Of a stretch of DNA of 64,000 nt, positions 32,855 through 43,404 are shown one piece after another. This DNA is from Sambucus nigra. Taxonomy: Eukaryota > Streptophyta > Magnoliopsida > Dipsacales > Adoxaceae. Location: assembly GCA_949130495.1 (NCBI GenBank), contig OX422214.1:256312187-256376186 (forward strand). The letters run 5' to 3'. Below the pieces are notes generated by a model. That model worked only from the letters and a program-made list of their open reading frames with translations. It was not told the DNA's origin and ran no database searches. Both the position numbers and the translations under genes were made by a program. The number at the start of each line of letters is the position of its first letter. Position 1 is the stretch's first letter.

Positions 32855-33689
32855 ATGCCTCCTAGGTATGCACCGAGGTCCAAAAATGCCCAACCCGAGA
32901 CCCAGTCATCCCAGGCTCAGAGTACTATGAATGCTACAGAGGTAACTGCCATTGTTGCTCAGGCATTTAATGCAGCACTAGCCATTGTTCAGCAGGCTCC
33001 ACCATAGGTACAGGCTATGGCGCCAGCTCCAGTACATGCATTCCCTTTTGCTTGGGAGCGAGTCATATATGCCTTTAAGAAGACCCCCCCCCCCCCCCCA
33101 GAGTTTCAGGGAAGCTCAGATGTGGTTGTGGAGAGCCAGTGGAAGAAGGAATCCAGCGGAACTTCAGGATGTACGAGTGTAAGGAGGTGCAGAGGAAGAT
33201 ACTAGCTACGTTTAAGCTAGTTGGGACAGCGTTTCAGTGGTGGGAGTCCACTACGACTGCAGATGAGAGTGATATATTCAGGACTTTTGGGTGCGATTTG
33301 ATCGCAAATATTTTCCCTCCATCGTTCAGACTGAGATGAGGCAAAAATTACTTGACCTCACCCAGGAGGGGAAGACGGTGGCAGAGTATGAGGAAGAGTT
33401 TATTAGATTGGTAAACTTGGCACCAGCTGAGGTGCTAACTGAAGAGAAGAAAATTCAGATGTTTTTGGATGGCTTGACTGGGAGGATTTGTAAGCATCAA
33501 CTGGACCTTTCTTTGCAGTCCTATACATATGTACATAATGAAACTTTGTTACACTATCAGGACCACCACTTCCATATTAAGGGAAGCAAGCGAGTTGGAG
33601 AGTCCAACCAGCAGGGTAGGACCGAGGGAGGTAGTACCAATGGGGCACTAGCAGCTCAGAGCTAGCAAAGGCAGGGTGAGAAGGGTTCC
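32855..33689 (+). pseudogene. gag: L1 gag, N-terminal two thirds (split by Athila)
   Basis: ATG at 32855 gives MPPRYAPRSKNAQPETQ, a chromovirus-style N-terminus. After a stop at about 33006, PPPPPEFQGSSD (about 33090) and, in another frame, LVGTAFQWWES and IVQTEMRQKLLDLTQEGKTV (33320-33375), then EEEFIRLVNLAPAEVL, give the gag capsid domain. A run of about 14 C (33086-33099) marks one frame change. A stop lies at 33663, and the Athila element enters at 33690. The C-terminal third is at 47190. Confidence 0.78.
33685..33689. repeat. Target-site duplication of the Athila element, left copy (GTTCC)
   Basis: GTTCC precedes the LTR start TGATTAG. GTACC (47190-47194) follows the other LTR, with one mismatch. 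Confidence 0.7.
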
Positions 33690-35190
33690 TGATTAGTCAC
33701 AAATATTGTATATTTTGCGCCTGTTAATCATGCATGCATGCACGCTTGTGAACGTTATTTCACGTATTTAAGCTCTTGTACCGTATAACCTTTGGTTTTC
33801 ATATATATATGCTTTGCGAGGTTTATTTGAGCTTTTGTAGGGATTGGAGTGCTAAACGGTGCAAGTGTGGATTATTCGGGAACGTTCAATGTTTTACGCA
33901 ACTTTAGGGGTAATTTTTTCATTTTTAAATTCGAGCTCGTGCCCGAGACCTTCACGGATGTTATAGTTCTCCAAGCCAGCTTCGCGTAGCCCCCGACGAT
34001 TTGTCAATCCAGTTCATGAGGACCAAGTTATAGTTACTTTACCGGGGCTCCTTGTTTGTGTAGCAAAGGAGGAGAGGACCCAAGATTTTTGCAAGACTGG
34101 TCGATCGGGGTTTCACCATTTTCCTACGAAGTGTGATAGTGTGCATTTTCCCTGACCCGCGGTCGACCGATCCCATACCAGCGGTCGACCGGTGCATCAA
34201 ATTCTGCAAAATCCCCATAGTTTTGGTTTGGTTTTTACCACCCTTGTTTTGTGGTTTTCTTCCACTTAGTATATATTTTGAGTGGTTTGATTTGTTGAAG
34301 CATATCCGATCACAATTTCGTGCAAGGAAAAATATAGAAGATATTTTGTTGCTTTTCTCTCTCTCTCCTAGGGCTTGACATTTTTCCTTGCCATTTTCAT
34401 CTTCCACTTCATTTATTGAAAGTAAAGTTCCATCTTAGTTTTATCTTGTTGACTATTGGTATCATTTTGTGCAGTTAATATTGTGGTTGTGTATTGAATG
34501 CTTTCTCTCACCATAGTTATTTCACTTGTTATTAATTTAATGGTGTGTTTTAATATGGTTAGTGTTATTAGTAGCTAATCTCCTTAGGTTGGGAGCATAA
34601 ACCCACCTTGGAGGGTTCATTTCTTGACTTGTTCAATGATTAAATCCAATAAATGGGTGCGTGGGTTGATATTGGAGTTTTATAGGATTTTATCTTCTCT
34701 TATCATGTAAGGGTTGTATTTTCACACTTAACTCCAACATCAACGCATTTGTCCGATAATATATCGTTACTTTCATCTTATATTATTGGGTTGACATCCT
34801 TCATGTAGGATTGTTGATATCGATATCTTATTCCCATTTGATTGTGATTTAATCAGAAGAACCCGTTGAGTTGTGCACATCCGAGGTGGGGGAACGTTCC
34901 TTAACCTTTTGTTAAAGAATCTTTCCATAGCCCTATTTATAAATCTTTCTTGTTCCAGTTACTACTTTGTTTAGCATTTCATTTATCTTGGTTCTCTTTG
35001 GTTCGTTACAACACTTAAAACCTAAATCATCTTTTCTTTTATCTTTTATTCTTGTTTATTGATTTTTAACTGGAAGAATATCCTCAATACTTCATATAAT
35101 TCCCTACAGAAATTTACTCCGGTCTTACCGGGCTTTTATTACTCTCACGATTAGCGTGCACTTGCGCTATACAATTTTTTGAGCGAGTCA
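33690..35190 (+). repeat. Athila 5' LTR
   Basis: Starts TGATTAGTCACAAATATTG and ends GAGCGAGTCA. A TATATATATG stretch at 33801-33811 may be the TATA box. It holds palindromic CGGTCGACCG motifs at about 34160 and 34182. It lacks about 21-24 bases between two CGATCGG repeats near 34095 that the 3' LTR keeps. Confidence 0.9.
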
Positions 35191-35196
35191 AAGTTT

Positions 35197-35215
35197 TTGG
35201 CGTCGTTTCCAGGGA
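35197..35215 (+). other. Athila primer-binding site
   Basis: TTGGCGTCGTTTCCAGGGA a few bases after the LTR. It is close to the TGGCGCCGTTGCCGGGGA site of Athila elements (tRNA-Asp type), with four changes. Confidence 0.7.
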
Positions 35216-35369
35216 GTTATTAGTGACGACTACATGTATTTAGTTCTTTGTCAATAAACCCTTTGCATTTAATTGTTTGAGCTAGTGTTATTTTGAAGGA
35301 TAGGTCTTTTATCCTAATGTGAAGCAATTCGAACCAAGGGTTCGCTGAGGACTAAAGACCACTATTTTC

Positions 35370-37110
35370 TTTTGACGGCTCAAACAATCCCTACAATAAC
35401 TCTGGGGCATCATCTCAACATCATTACTCACTTAATACGGCTCCATCCCCGATAGATTTTCCATCCATATCACAATACCCTAGTGCACCCCCCTCGGTAC
35501 AATCTTTTGATCCTCTTATGGAGTATAATTATGCACCCCCTCGGGGTGCTGCTCCTGTGCGTCAATCATTTGGCGATTACCTCTGATCGGAGACTGTCTC
35601 TATACCCGGATGTATTACGTTCCCATTTAACCACGGAGCCTTCCATTTCCGGAATGGCATGATCAATATCTTGCCTTCCTTCCACGAAATGGAAAATGAA
35701 AACCCTTACCGGCACATTAGAGACTTTAAAGAGGTGTGCAACACTTTTTCTCACCAAAATTACACATCCGATCTTGTGCGGCTTAAGTTGTTTTCATTTT
35801 CCATTAAAGACAAAGCAAAAGATTGGTTGATTACACTTCCCCCCAACCTTGTTGGGAATTGGCAACAATTGCAAGACCTCTTTTTAAAGGAATTCTTTCC
35901 CATACACAAGACAAATGCGCTCATGAAACAAATTCAAAATTTTCAACAATATGATCATGAGAATTTGACAAGTGTTGGGAACGCTTTAAATATTTAAAGC
36001 GATCTTGCCCACATCATAATTTTGTTCAGATGCGACTAATCTCCATTTTTCACAGGGGTCTAAACCCTTTGACCAAACAATTAGTCGAAACCATGTGTTA
36101 GGGTAGTCGTGTTGATTTGAGTAGTGAGGAGGTAGAAGCCCATTTTGAGTTTGTCTCAAAGACATCTCGGGGATGGGACACATCAAACCCTTACGACCAC
36201 ACTGTTCATGATAACACAATCCCTCGTGGGCAAACCAACGGTCAGAGTATCTTGCGGGAAAATCAGGATACCCAGACCAAATACGATCAGTTGTGTCATA
36301 GAATCGATGCAATGCAACTCACACAACAACCCCCACCCATGGAAGCCGTAAAAAAGGTTTCCGTTGTGGAGGAAGTCATGTGCATTATATGTGACAACAT
36401 TGGCCACCCAATGAGAGAGTGTCCTTCACTCCCTAGCATTAAGGGCCAGTTTCAAGAGCAAGCTAATGCTATAGGGGCATATAGAAAGCAATACTACAAT
36501 GCTCCGTTCGATCCCAACAACCCTCCCTATAATCCTAGTTGGAGGACGACACATCCTCTTATGAGTTGGAAGGATCACAATTCCAATTCCCAAATATCCC
36601 CAACTCTGAACTTTCCAGGCCCGTGTCCGTCCCCGCAATTCCAAAAACAACCTCCCCCATATCAATTGCAGCAACATCCGCCCGTGGGACCTCCCGCTTT
36701 GTATTTGCCTCTTCAGACACGGCATAATGAGGAACAATTTGCGACTGTTCAAAAATTTTTGCAACTTGAACAGTCTATCTCGCAAATGGCGCGGTCTATG
36801 CAAGAGATGCAAATCTCTCTTGCTCAACTGGTTCAAAACTCCCAAGGAGTTACGAGACCCCTTCTACCGGCACAACCTCAACCAAACCCAAAATCCAAAT
36901 GGGAAATAAGAGCTCCACCTCGAATACATCGCACACCGAGCACGCTAAGGGTACTACCACCCTTAGGAGCGGTAAAACGGTTGACAACAAAGTTGTGAGA
37001 CCCTTACCGGAGCCACCCATTCACACTAAATCCCAAGGCAAATCCATTTCTAGAGAGGAGGTGCAATTTAATTGTCCCTCTAACATAGACGATGACATCC
37101 CCAAAGATGG
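35370..37110 (+). pseudogene. gag: Athila gag, broken
   Basis: A Ser/Pro/Tyr-rich N-terminus (FDGSNNPYNNSGASS, about 35375) is readable to a stop at 35593. The capsid domain follows: ITFPFNHGAFHFRNGMINIL, RHIRDFKEVCNTF and IKDKAKDWLITLPPN, then LFLKEFFPIHKT (35607-35910). A frame change near 35990 leads to EVEAHFEFVSKTSRGWD, and a complete CCHC knuckle reads CIICDNIGHPMREC (about 36381-36422). A Gln/Pro-rich part and TTLRSGKTVDNK (about 36957) end the gag; the frame changes again near 36900. This order and the LRSGK tail are typical of Athila gag. Confidence 0.82.
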
Positions 37111-37800
37111 AGATGAGCCTATTATTGCGAAGGACACAATTTGTCCCATACCGGCACCTTTTCCTCAACGGCTAAGGAAAAAGACCACAAAAGCCTCCGA
37201 AGAGGGGTTTCTCGAGTTGTTTAAGCAAGTGAACATGAACATCCCCCTCCTCAAAGAAATCGAACATGTGCCCAAGTACGCCAAGTTTATCAAAGACTTG
37301 TGTACGGTTAAAAGGAGACAAAATGTGAGCACAAAGGCGTACATGGCTATCCAAGCTAGTGCTATCATAACTAATGAACTAGCTCCAAAATTCAAAGATC
37401 CGGGTTGCCCCACCATTTCATGCATGATTGGAGAGACTAGAATCGATTGCGTCCTCCTCAATTTAGGAGCAAGTCTAAACTTACTTCCTTATTCGGTATA
37501 TCTCGAGTTAAAGCTCGATGATATTAAATCAACTCCTGTCACGTTACAACTAGCCGACCGTTCGAGTAGGATACTTAGAGGAGTTGTGGAGGGCGTGATT
37601 GTCCAAGTCAATTTTTTCTACTACCCAGTAGATTTTATCATCTTGGACACTCAACCCGTACCTAAAGGGAGTACACAAATCCCAATCATTCTTGGGCAAT
37701 CGTTTCTCGCCACCATGAATGCAAACATCAATTGTAGAAATGGGGTGATGAAACTTTCATTTGGGAACATGATGGTCATAGTCAACGTATTCAACCTCCT
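37111..37800 (+). pseudogene. pol (PR): Athila aspartic protease with lost catalytic Asp
   Basis: Within a 633-codon open frame (36899-38800). FLELFKQVNMNIPLLKEIEH and PKYAKFIKDLCTVKRR lead to CVLLNLGASLNLLPYSVY (about 37450-37500), then IILGQSFLATMNANINCRNG and MKLSFGN. In Athila proteases the motif is DLGAS; here AAT encodes Asn at the Asp position, a G-to-A change that removes the catalytic residue. The rest of the domain is intact in frame. Confidence 0.82.
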
Positions 37801-39190
37801 CAAGCAACCCCAATTTTGCAATGAGAGTGAGGAAGCGGTTGAAACTGTGGCTTGCATCGACACTCTTGTACAAGAGTATTTTGAACTCTCCCATTTTCAA
37901 GATCCATTAGAAGCAATTATTGCTAACTCCTTGGAAAGCGATTTGCTCCCCAACGATAAGGGCTATGAAGATGCCGTTTATGCAAATTGTTTTTCACTGA
38001 ATGGGGAGTTAATGGATATGTGTAATTCCCTCGAGTACTTTGAGGAGGTGAATGAAGGTATGGAGGGTAATAGCATAGATGGTGACGGTGAAAGTGACCT
38101 CACGCATGATGAAAGCGAGGGGGTTACAATGTGGATATCCCACTTTGAGAAACTACCCCCACGTGACTCTTTTCCTTTCCCATCGAGTGTTTCAATGCCC
38201 AACCTCGAGCTCAAAACCTTGCCAAAGGAGCTCAAGTATGCTTTCCTAGGCGGTGAGAACACGTTTCCGGTGATTATAGTGGCAAACCTTGACAATTGTC
38301 AAGAGGAGGCTTCACTTGAGGTGGTGAGAAAACATAGGAGTGCTATAGGATGGTGCATTTTCGACTTAAAAGGGATCAATCCCTCCATTTGCACTCATAG
38401 CATTTACTTAGAGGAAGATTCCAAACCCACCCGTCAAATGCAAAGACGGTTGAATCCGATTATGAGTAAGGTGGTGATGGCGGAAGTGATCAAATTGTTG
38501 GATGTGGGGATAATCTACCCCATTTTCGATAGCGAGTGGGTGAGCCCGACGCAAGTCATACCAAAAAAATCGGGTGTCACCTTTGTTGAGAGTGCGAAGG
38601 ATGACCTTTTACCCTCGCGCATTCCGACCGGCTACCATATTTGCATTGATTATAGAAAGCTTAACGTGGTCACAAGGAAAGACCACTTTCCATTACCCTT
38701 CCTTGACCAAATTCTAGAACGGGTAGCTGGACATAGGTATTACTGTTTTCTTGATGGATATTCGGGGTATAATCAAATCGAAATAGCCCCCAAAGATTAA
38801 GAGAAGACCACGTTTACTTGCCCGTACGGCACTTTTTCCTTTCGAAGAATATCTTTTGGTCTTTGCAACACGCCGACAACGTTTCAACGGTGCATGCTTA
38901 GCATATTCAGTGACATGGTTGAAGTCATTGTAGAAGTCTTCACGGACGACTTCAGTGTCTTTGGTAATACGTATGATGATTGTCTAGTCAATCTTAAAAG
39001 AGTGCTAGTGAGGTGTATTGAGAATAACCTTATTCTCAATTGGGAGAAGTGTTACTTCATGGTGACACGAGGGATAGTTTTGGGACATATCGTCTCCAAC
39101 GACGGTATTCAAGTTGACAAGGCTAAAACTGAAATTATGGCCAACCTTCTCGCTCTGAAAAACCTCAAGGATGTAAGTTCCTTCTTGGTC
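37801..39190 (+). pseudogene. pol (RT): Athila reverse transcriptase, broken
   Basis: A long acidic linker (37830-38200) is followed by RT: HSIYLEEDSKPTRQMQRRLN, VIKLLDVGIIYPIFDSEWVS and CIDYRKLNVVTRKDHFPLPF, then YYCFLDGYSGYNQIEIAPKD. A single TAA lies at 38798-38800, followed in the same frame by TFTCPYGTFSFRRISFGLCN. The active site is VFTDDFSVFG (about 38938); both Asp are kept, although Athila usually has Met where Thr is. The frame is lost near 39180, just before YRRFIQDFSSIARP. Confidence 0.85.
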
Positions 39191-39720
39191 ACGTTGGTTT
39201 GTACCGACGTTTTATTCAGGACTTTAGCTCAATCGCACGCCCCATGTGCGCTCTTCTTACTAAAGATGCTCCATTTCCGTGGAATAATGAGTGCCAAGAA
39301 TCATTCGATAAATTGAAATCGATGTTGACCACTGTCCCTATCATGCAAGCACCCGATTGGACCCTTCCATTCGAGCTTATGTGCGATGCGAGTGATTATG
39401 CCGTGGGGGAGGTTCTTGGTCAATGGAGGGATAAAAAAACTCACATGATTTCCTATGCTAGTCGCACGCTCGACAGTGCACAAATGAACTACTCCACCAT
39501 AGATAAAAAGCTACTAGTTATAGTACTCGCGTTGGATAAATTTCGGGCGTACTTGGTAGGATCACCCATTGTGTGTTTCACCGACCATTCCACACTCAAG
39601 TACCTTCTTTCTAAGAAGGATGAAAAAAGTAGGCTCATTCGTTGGGTTCTCCTTCTCTAAGAGTTCGACCTCTCTATCAAAGATAAAAAAAAAATTGGTG
39701 GAGAATGTATTTGCGGATCG
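39191..39720 (+). pseudogene. pol (RH): Athila RNase H
   Basis: Open from 39199: FYRRF-type connection (MYRRFIQDFSSIARPM), FPWNNECQESFDKLKS and PFELMCDASDYAVGEVLGQ, then ISYASRTLDSAQMNYSTI and KLLVIVLALDKFRAYLVGSP, and FTDHSTLKYLLSKKDEKSR. Asp and Glu positions of the gypsy RNase H are present. A stop at 39658-39660 follows WVLLL where LLLQEFDL is usual. An A-run (39685-39695) precedes another frame change. Confidence 0.8.
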
Positions 39721-41110
39721 CCTATCCCGACTTACATTTGATCATGATCATATCGATCCCATCCCTATCCGAGAGTGCTTCCTAGATGAGCAACTCATGT
39801 CCATCTCTAAGTTGCTATGGTTTGCCGATATCGCTAATCTCCTTGTCACCGAGGCCTACCCATCGCACGTTTCGACCAAGGATAAGGAAAGACTTTCTAT
39901 GGTGGCCCGGTCATTCTTCATAAATGACCCATACATGTACAAACTATGTTCGGACCAGATCATTCGCAAGTGTGTCCCAAACGATGAGATTGCAAGTATC
40001 TTGTTATTTTGCCACGACGGTGCATGTGGGGGATACTTTTCTTCCCAAAAGACCGCCCTCAAAGTGTTATAATGAGGTTTCTATTAGCTGACAATCTTCA
40101 AGGATGCGCATGCCTTATGCAAAATCTGCGCCCATTGCCAATCTATTGGGAAGATAACCAAAAGGAATATAATTACCCTTTCCCCTATTCTCGTAATCGA
40201 AGTTTTCGATTATTGGGGAATAGACTTCATGGGTCCTTTCCCTAAGTCCAATCATTTTGAATACATTTTGGTCGCAGTCGACTATGTATCCAAATGGGTG
40301 GAAGTCGTGCCTATAAGGAACAACATCGCGAAGGTGGTGTTGAAATTCCTAAAAGAGAATATCTTGGCTCGCTTCGGCACACCCAAAGCATTCATAAGCG
40401 ACCAGGGCGTCAATTTTTGTAATGATAAATTTCGTCACTTGATGTCGCAATATGGGGTAACCCATAAGGTCGCCACCACTTATCACCCATAAACCAATGG
40501 CCAAGCAGAATTGGCAAACATGGAGATAAAGGGCATTCTTGAGAAAACTGTGGATCCTTTGACCAAGGATTGGTCATATAGGTTAACCGACGCGCTTTGG
40601 GCATATCGGACGGCCTATAAGACGCACATAGGAATGTCCCCTTACCGTTTGGTTTATGGGAAAGCTTGTCACCTGCCAGTAGAGCTTGAGCACCGGGCAT
40701 ATTGGGCCGTCAAAAAGCTCAATTTTGTCATTAACGAAGGCAGTGACCTTCATAAGTTCCAACTCAGTGAACTTGAGGAGTGACGAAATGATCAATACGA
40801 GAACTCTCGTATTTTCAAGGCTAAAACCAAGGCCTTTCATGATAAAAGGATAGTGAGCAAGCACTTGGAGGTTGGCCATAAAGTCCTACTCTATGACTCC
40901 CGCCTCCACCTTTTTCCTAGGAAATTTCAATCCCGGTGGAACGGACCATTCATGGTATAAAAGGTACACGATCACGGTGCCGTTGACATATTGAACCTAA
41001 GGACCGGAACCCTTTCTAAGGTGAATGGGCAGAGGCTCAAGCCTTTCTTTGAGGGTTTCAATCCCGAGCTTACTAAAATCCCTCTAGAGGATCTACCCCC
41101 TACGAGCCCC
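39721..41110 (+). pseudogene. pol (IN): Athila integrase, broken
   Basis: Linker and zinc-finger half: IRECFLDEQLMSI, then CHDGACGGYFSSQKTALKV, followed after a frame change by a readable CKICAHCQSIGKIT near 40115. The core has IDFMGPFPKSNHFEYIL (about 40220), ISDQGVNFC (about 40395) and [10 protein letters not shown] (about 40500) as D, D and [38 protein letters not shown] and a C-terminal RWNGPFMV near 40940 follow. The ending has RTGTLSKVNGQRLKPFFEG near 41000-41055. Stops at about 40071, 40490, 40781 and 40958. The wording of the core is strongly Athila-like. Confidence 0.83.
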
Positions 41111-42204
41111 CCCAGAGGGTGTCGCAACTTAGGCATCGGATTGTCCTTTCTTTTTTTTGGATTGCCTCGCTTCATATTGATTTTGAGGCAATCGTGCTTA
41201 TGCACACTCGGTTGTATATTTATCGCCCCGAGAGCGTCCCTTATCTAGTGGAGAGATTTTATTGGTTTAGGTGGGTTTTTAATAGAAGGTGGGGAGGAAT
41301 TGAGGAAACGGAGTCGCGGTCGATCGGTCACCATACCGCGGTCGACCGCTGAATGAACCAAGGGCACACTGTCTCCATTCCCAGGCTTATTTCCAAAGCG
41401 TTGTCGATCGGTCATTAAACTGCAGTCGACTGGTGTTTGTTCCTCGAGCGCGTTGTCTCAACTCTTAGGCTTAATTTTAAACCGCAGTTGACCGGTCCTA
41501 TACCCGTGATCGACCGCGCCCTTTAGTTATTACGGCCAAATTGTTTCACTTCTCCCTCACTTCTCTTTTATTTCCCACACTTCTCCCATTCTCTCTTCAC
41601 CCGAAAATACCCAAAATCAACCCTAGGTCCAATTATCTCTCCCACTTGCAATTCCAATACCCTCATCCAATGTCCAATGTATGAATCACACTTTTATTTT
41701 CATAATACAATTGCTGATTGTGGGTATTCATGGGTGTATTTCATGATTATAGGGTTGTTTATTTTTGGGAATTTTGTGATTGTTTCTGATTCCTTGTTGA
41801 TTTTCTGGATGTTCTTCTGATTTTCTCTAACACACACATTCTTTCCATTGATACATTATGCTGGTTGTGTTACTAAAATGGATGAACATTGTATTGGTTA
41901 TGTTCTTGCCCAAATTGTATCCACACCCATATCTGTTCAACTTGCCAACTGTTTTGATATTAAAATCCCATTCATGGAAAAATGTTAGTGTTTATTCTTG
42001 AGATTGCCATGATAAGGGATCCTTGTTGGTGAGAATTTGTCCCACACCCCTGTTTTTCTGCTTTGCACGCCAAGTGTTTGTTCAAATGCCTCAATGACCT
42101 TATTTTCATCTCTTGTACATTTTCTTGCCTGCAATTTCATTCCTTGCCATTGCGATTTTAGTTTCAACTACACTGTTGTACTAATTTCTGTTTTACACGT
42201 ATAA
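41111..42204 (+). other. Athila spacer between pol and the env-position ORF
   Basis: No coding sequence is supported. At 41311-41515 several CGGTCGACCG-type palindromes recur, as in the LTRs. From 41530 to 41625 is a pyrimidine-rich stretch (CACTTCTCCCTCACTTCTC) and then TATGAATCACAC and an AT-rich segment with intron-like TTTTGTGATTGTTTCTGATT. It looks like the promoter/leader of a separate transcript for the downstream ORF. In Athila elements the env-like ORF is thought to be made from its own or a spliced RNA. This is inference. Confidence 0.45.
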
Positions 42205-43404
42205 ATGGGCGACGTTGATAAATATAAGTTGTCACGCTGTGTGCCTCCTAAGGACATTGATGGGTTCCTTTGTGCCCAAGAAAAATAGTGGTTTGAGTCG
42301 TACTTTACCATCTCGAAGTGCCCACTTGCAGTCAACCTATCGTGGAAAATGGATGACCTCCCTCATCCAGTCTTGTACATTCTCAAGCATTACAATTGGG
42401 ACTCTTTCGTGGGGAGCCAGACTATAATCAATGAGGAACTTGTCCGCATGTTCTATGCCTCATTGATCAAATGTAAAGGAGAGAAGGGTATTTTTAAGGC
42501 TTTTGTACGAGGAGTGAGGTTACATTTCATCATAAGGACTTGGCCCTGTGGATGGGTAATGTGGCAAATCCGTTCCTATTTGTGAGTCTATCGGATGAAA
42601 CGACCTTTGACCTGGACATGCTTATCGAATTTCTAGCCCCAAGTGAGGTCTGGACTAAGAAAATGTTCCGGTCAGCTACTGTGGCAGATTTACCGAGGCT
42701 CTTACACTATGTGAACGTGCATTGCTTGATGGTGACTAATCTGAGGTTCGCCATAAACATGCCATCTTCGTCTACACTCTGCTAAACAGTCGATAAACAT
42801 TAACCTCCCTCAATACTTCCTGGAGCAGATGTACTTGGCATCAAAGGAAAAGGCGTGGAATGTCTCCCTTCCTTTGCCCGGTATCATGATGCAGATTTGC
42901 CTTCAAACCAAATGCCCTGAGTACCCTTCTGACAGAAAAGTGGACCCCAAGGGTGTCCTAACTAGAGAGAATATCAGGAGGTTCTTGCAACACTATTGGG
43001 GTGAGTCGGCATTCCAAAAGAGGCTGAGGGTAGTTGTAGAGGATGTGGATGAGGAGACAGAGTTGAGGAGGTTTGAGCATGGATTAGGACAGCAGGGGTC
43101 AGGCCAACACGCTAAGGTGCCTACTGCACTTATCGAGGCCCACTTTGCGGAGTTAGAGGCACGACATGAGCACATATGGGAGGAGACCCAGATGTGGTTG
43201 GCTACTTTGGAGTCGTGACTTGACCAATATGGGATTGATCAACGCCAGGACCGCACCGAGCGGCGTCAGGAGTTTCACATGGTCCAGGCCATGATGCGTG
43301 ATCTGTATATCCAGTAGCATGGCCCTGGGGCACCGATTCCGCCGCATTTCCAGAGTCCTTACGACCCAGCTTTTCGGGGTTCGTCCATCGGTTCGGGTCT
43401 CTAG
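42205..43404 (+). pseudogene. Athila env-position ORF ('putative plant transposon protein'-like), broken
   Basis: ATG at 42205 (MGDVDKYKLSRCVPPKDI). A stop comes at about 42288, then the same frame continues: LYILKHYNWDSFVGSQTIIN, EELVRMFYASLIKCKGE and FKAFVRGVRLHF. Another frame carries ALWMGNVANPFLFVSL and DLDMLIEFLAPSEVW (42540-42660), then TVADLPRLLHYVNVHCLM. The first frame returns at 42829 with EKAWNVSLPLPGIMMQICL and a charged C-terminal helix (HFAELEARHEHIWEETQMWL, about 43141-43200), ending after GSSIGSG at 43402-43404. The pattern FYASL...FVRG...LPGIIM matches the 'putative plant transposon protein' ORF found downstream of pol in Athila. No signal peptide or clear membrane segment is seen, so an envelope role is not supported by this copy. 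Confidence 0.65.
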
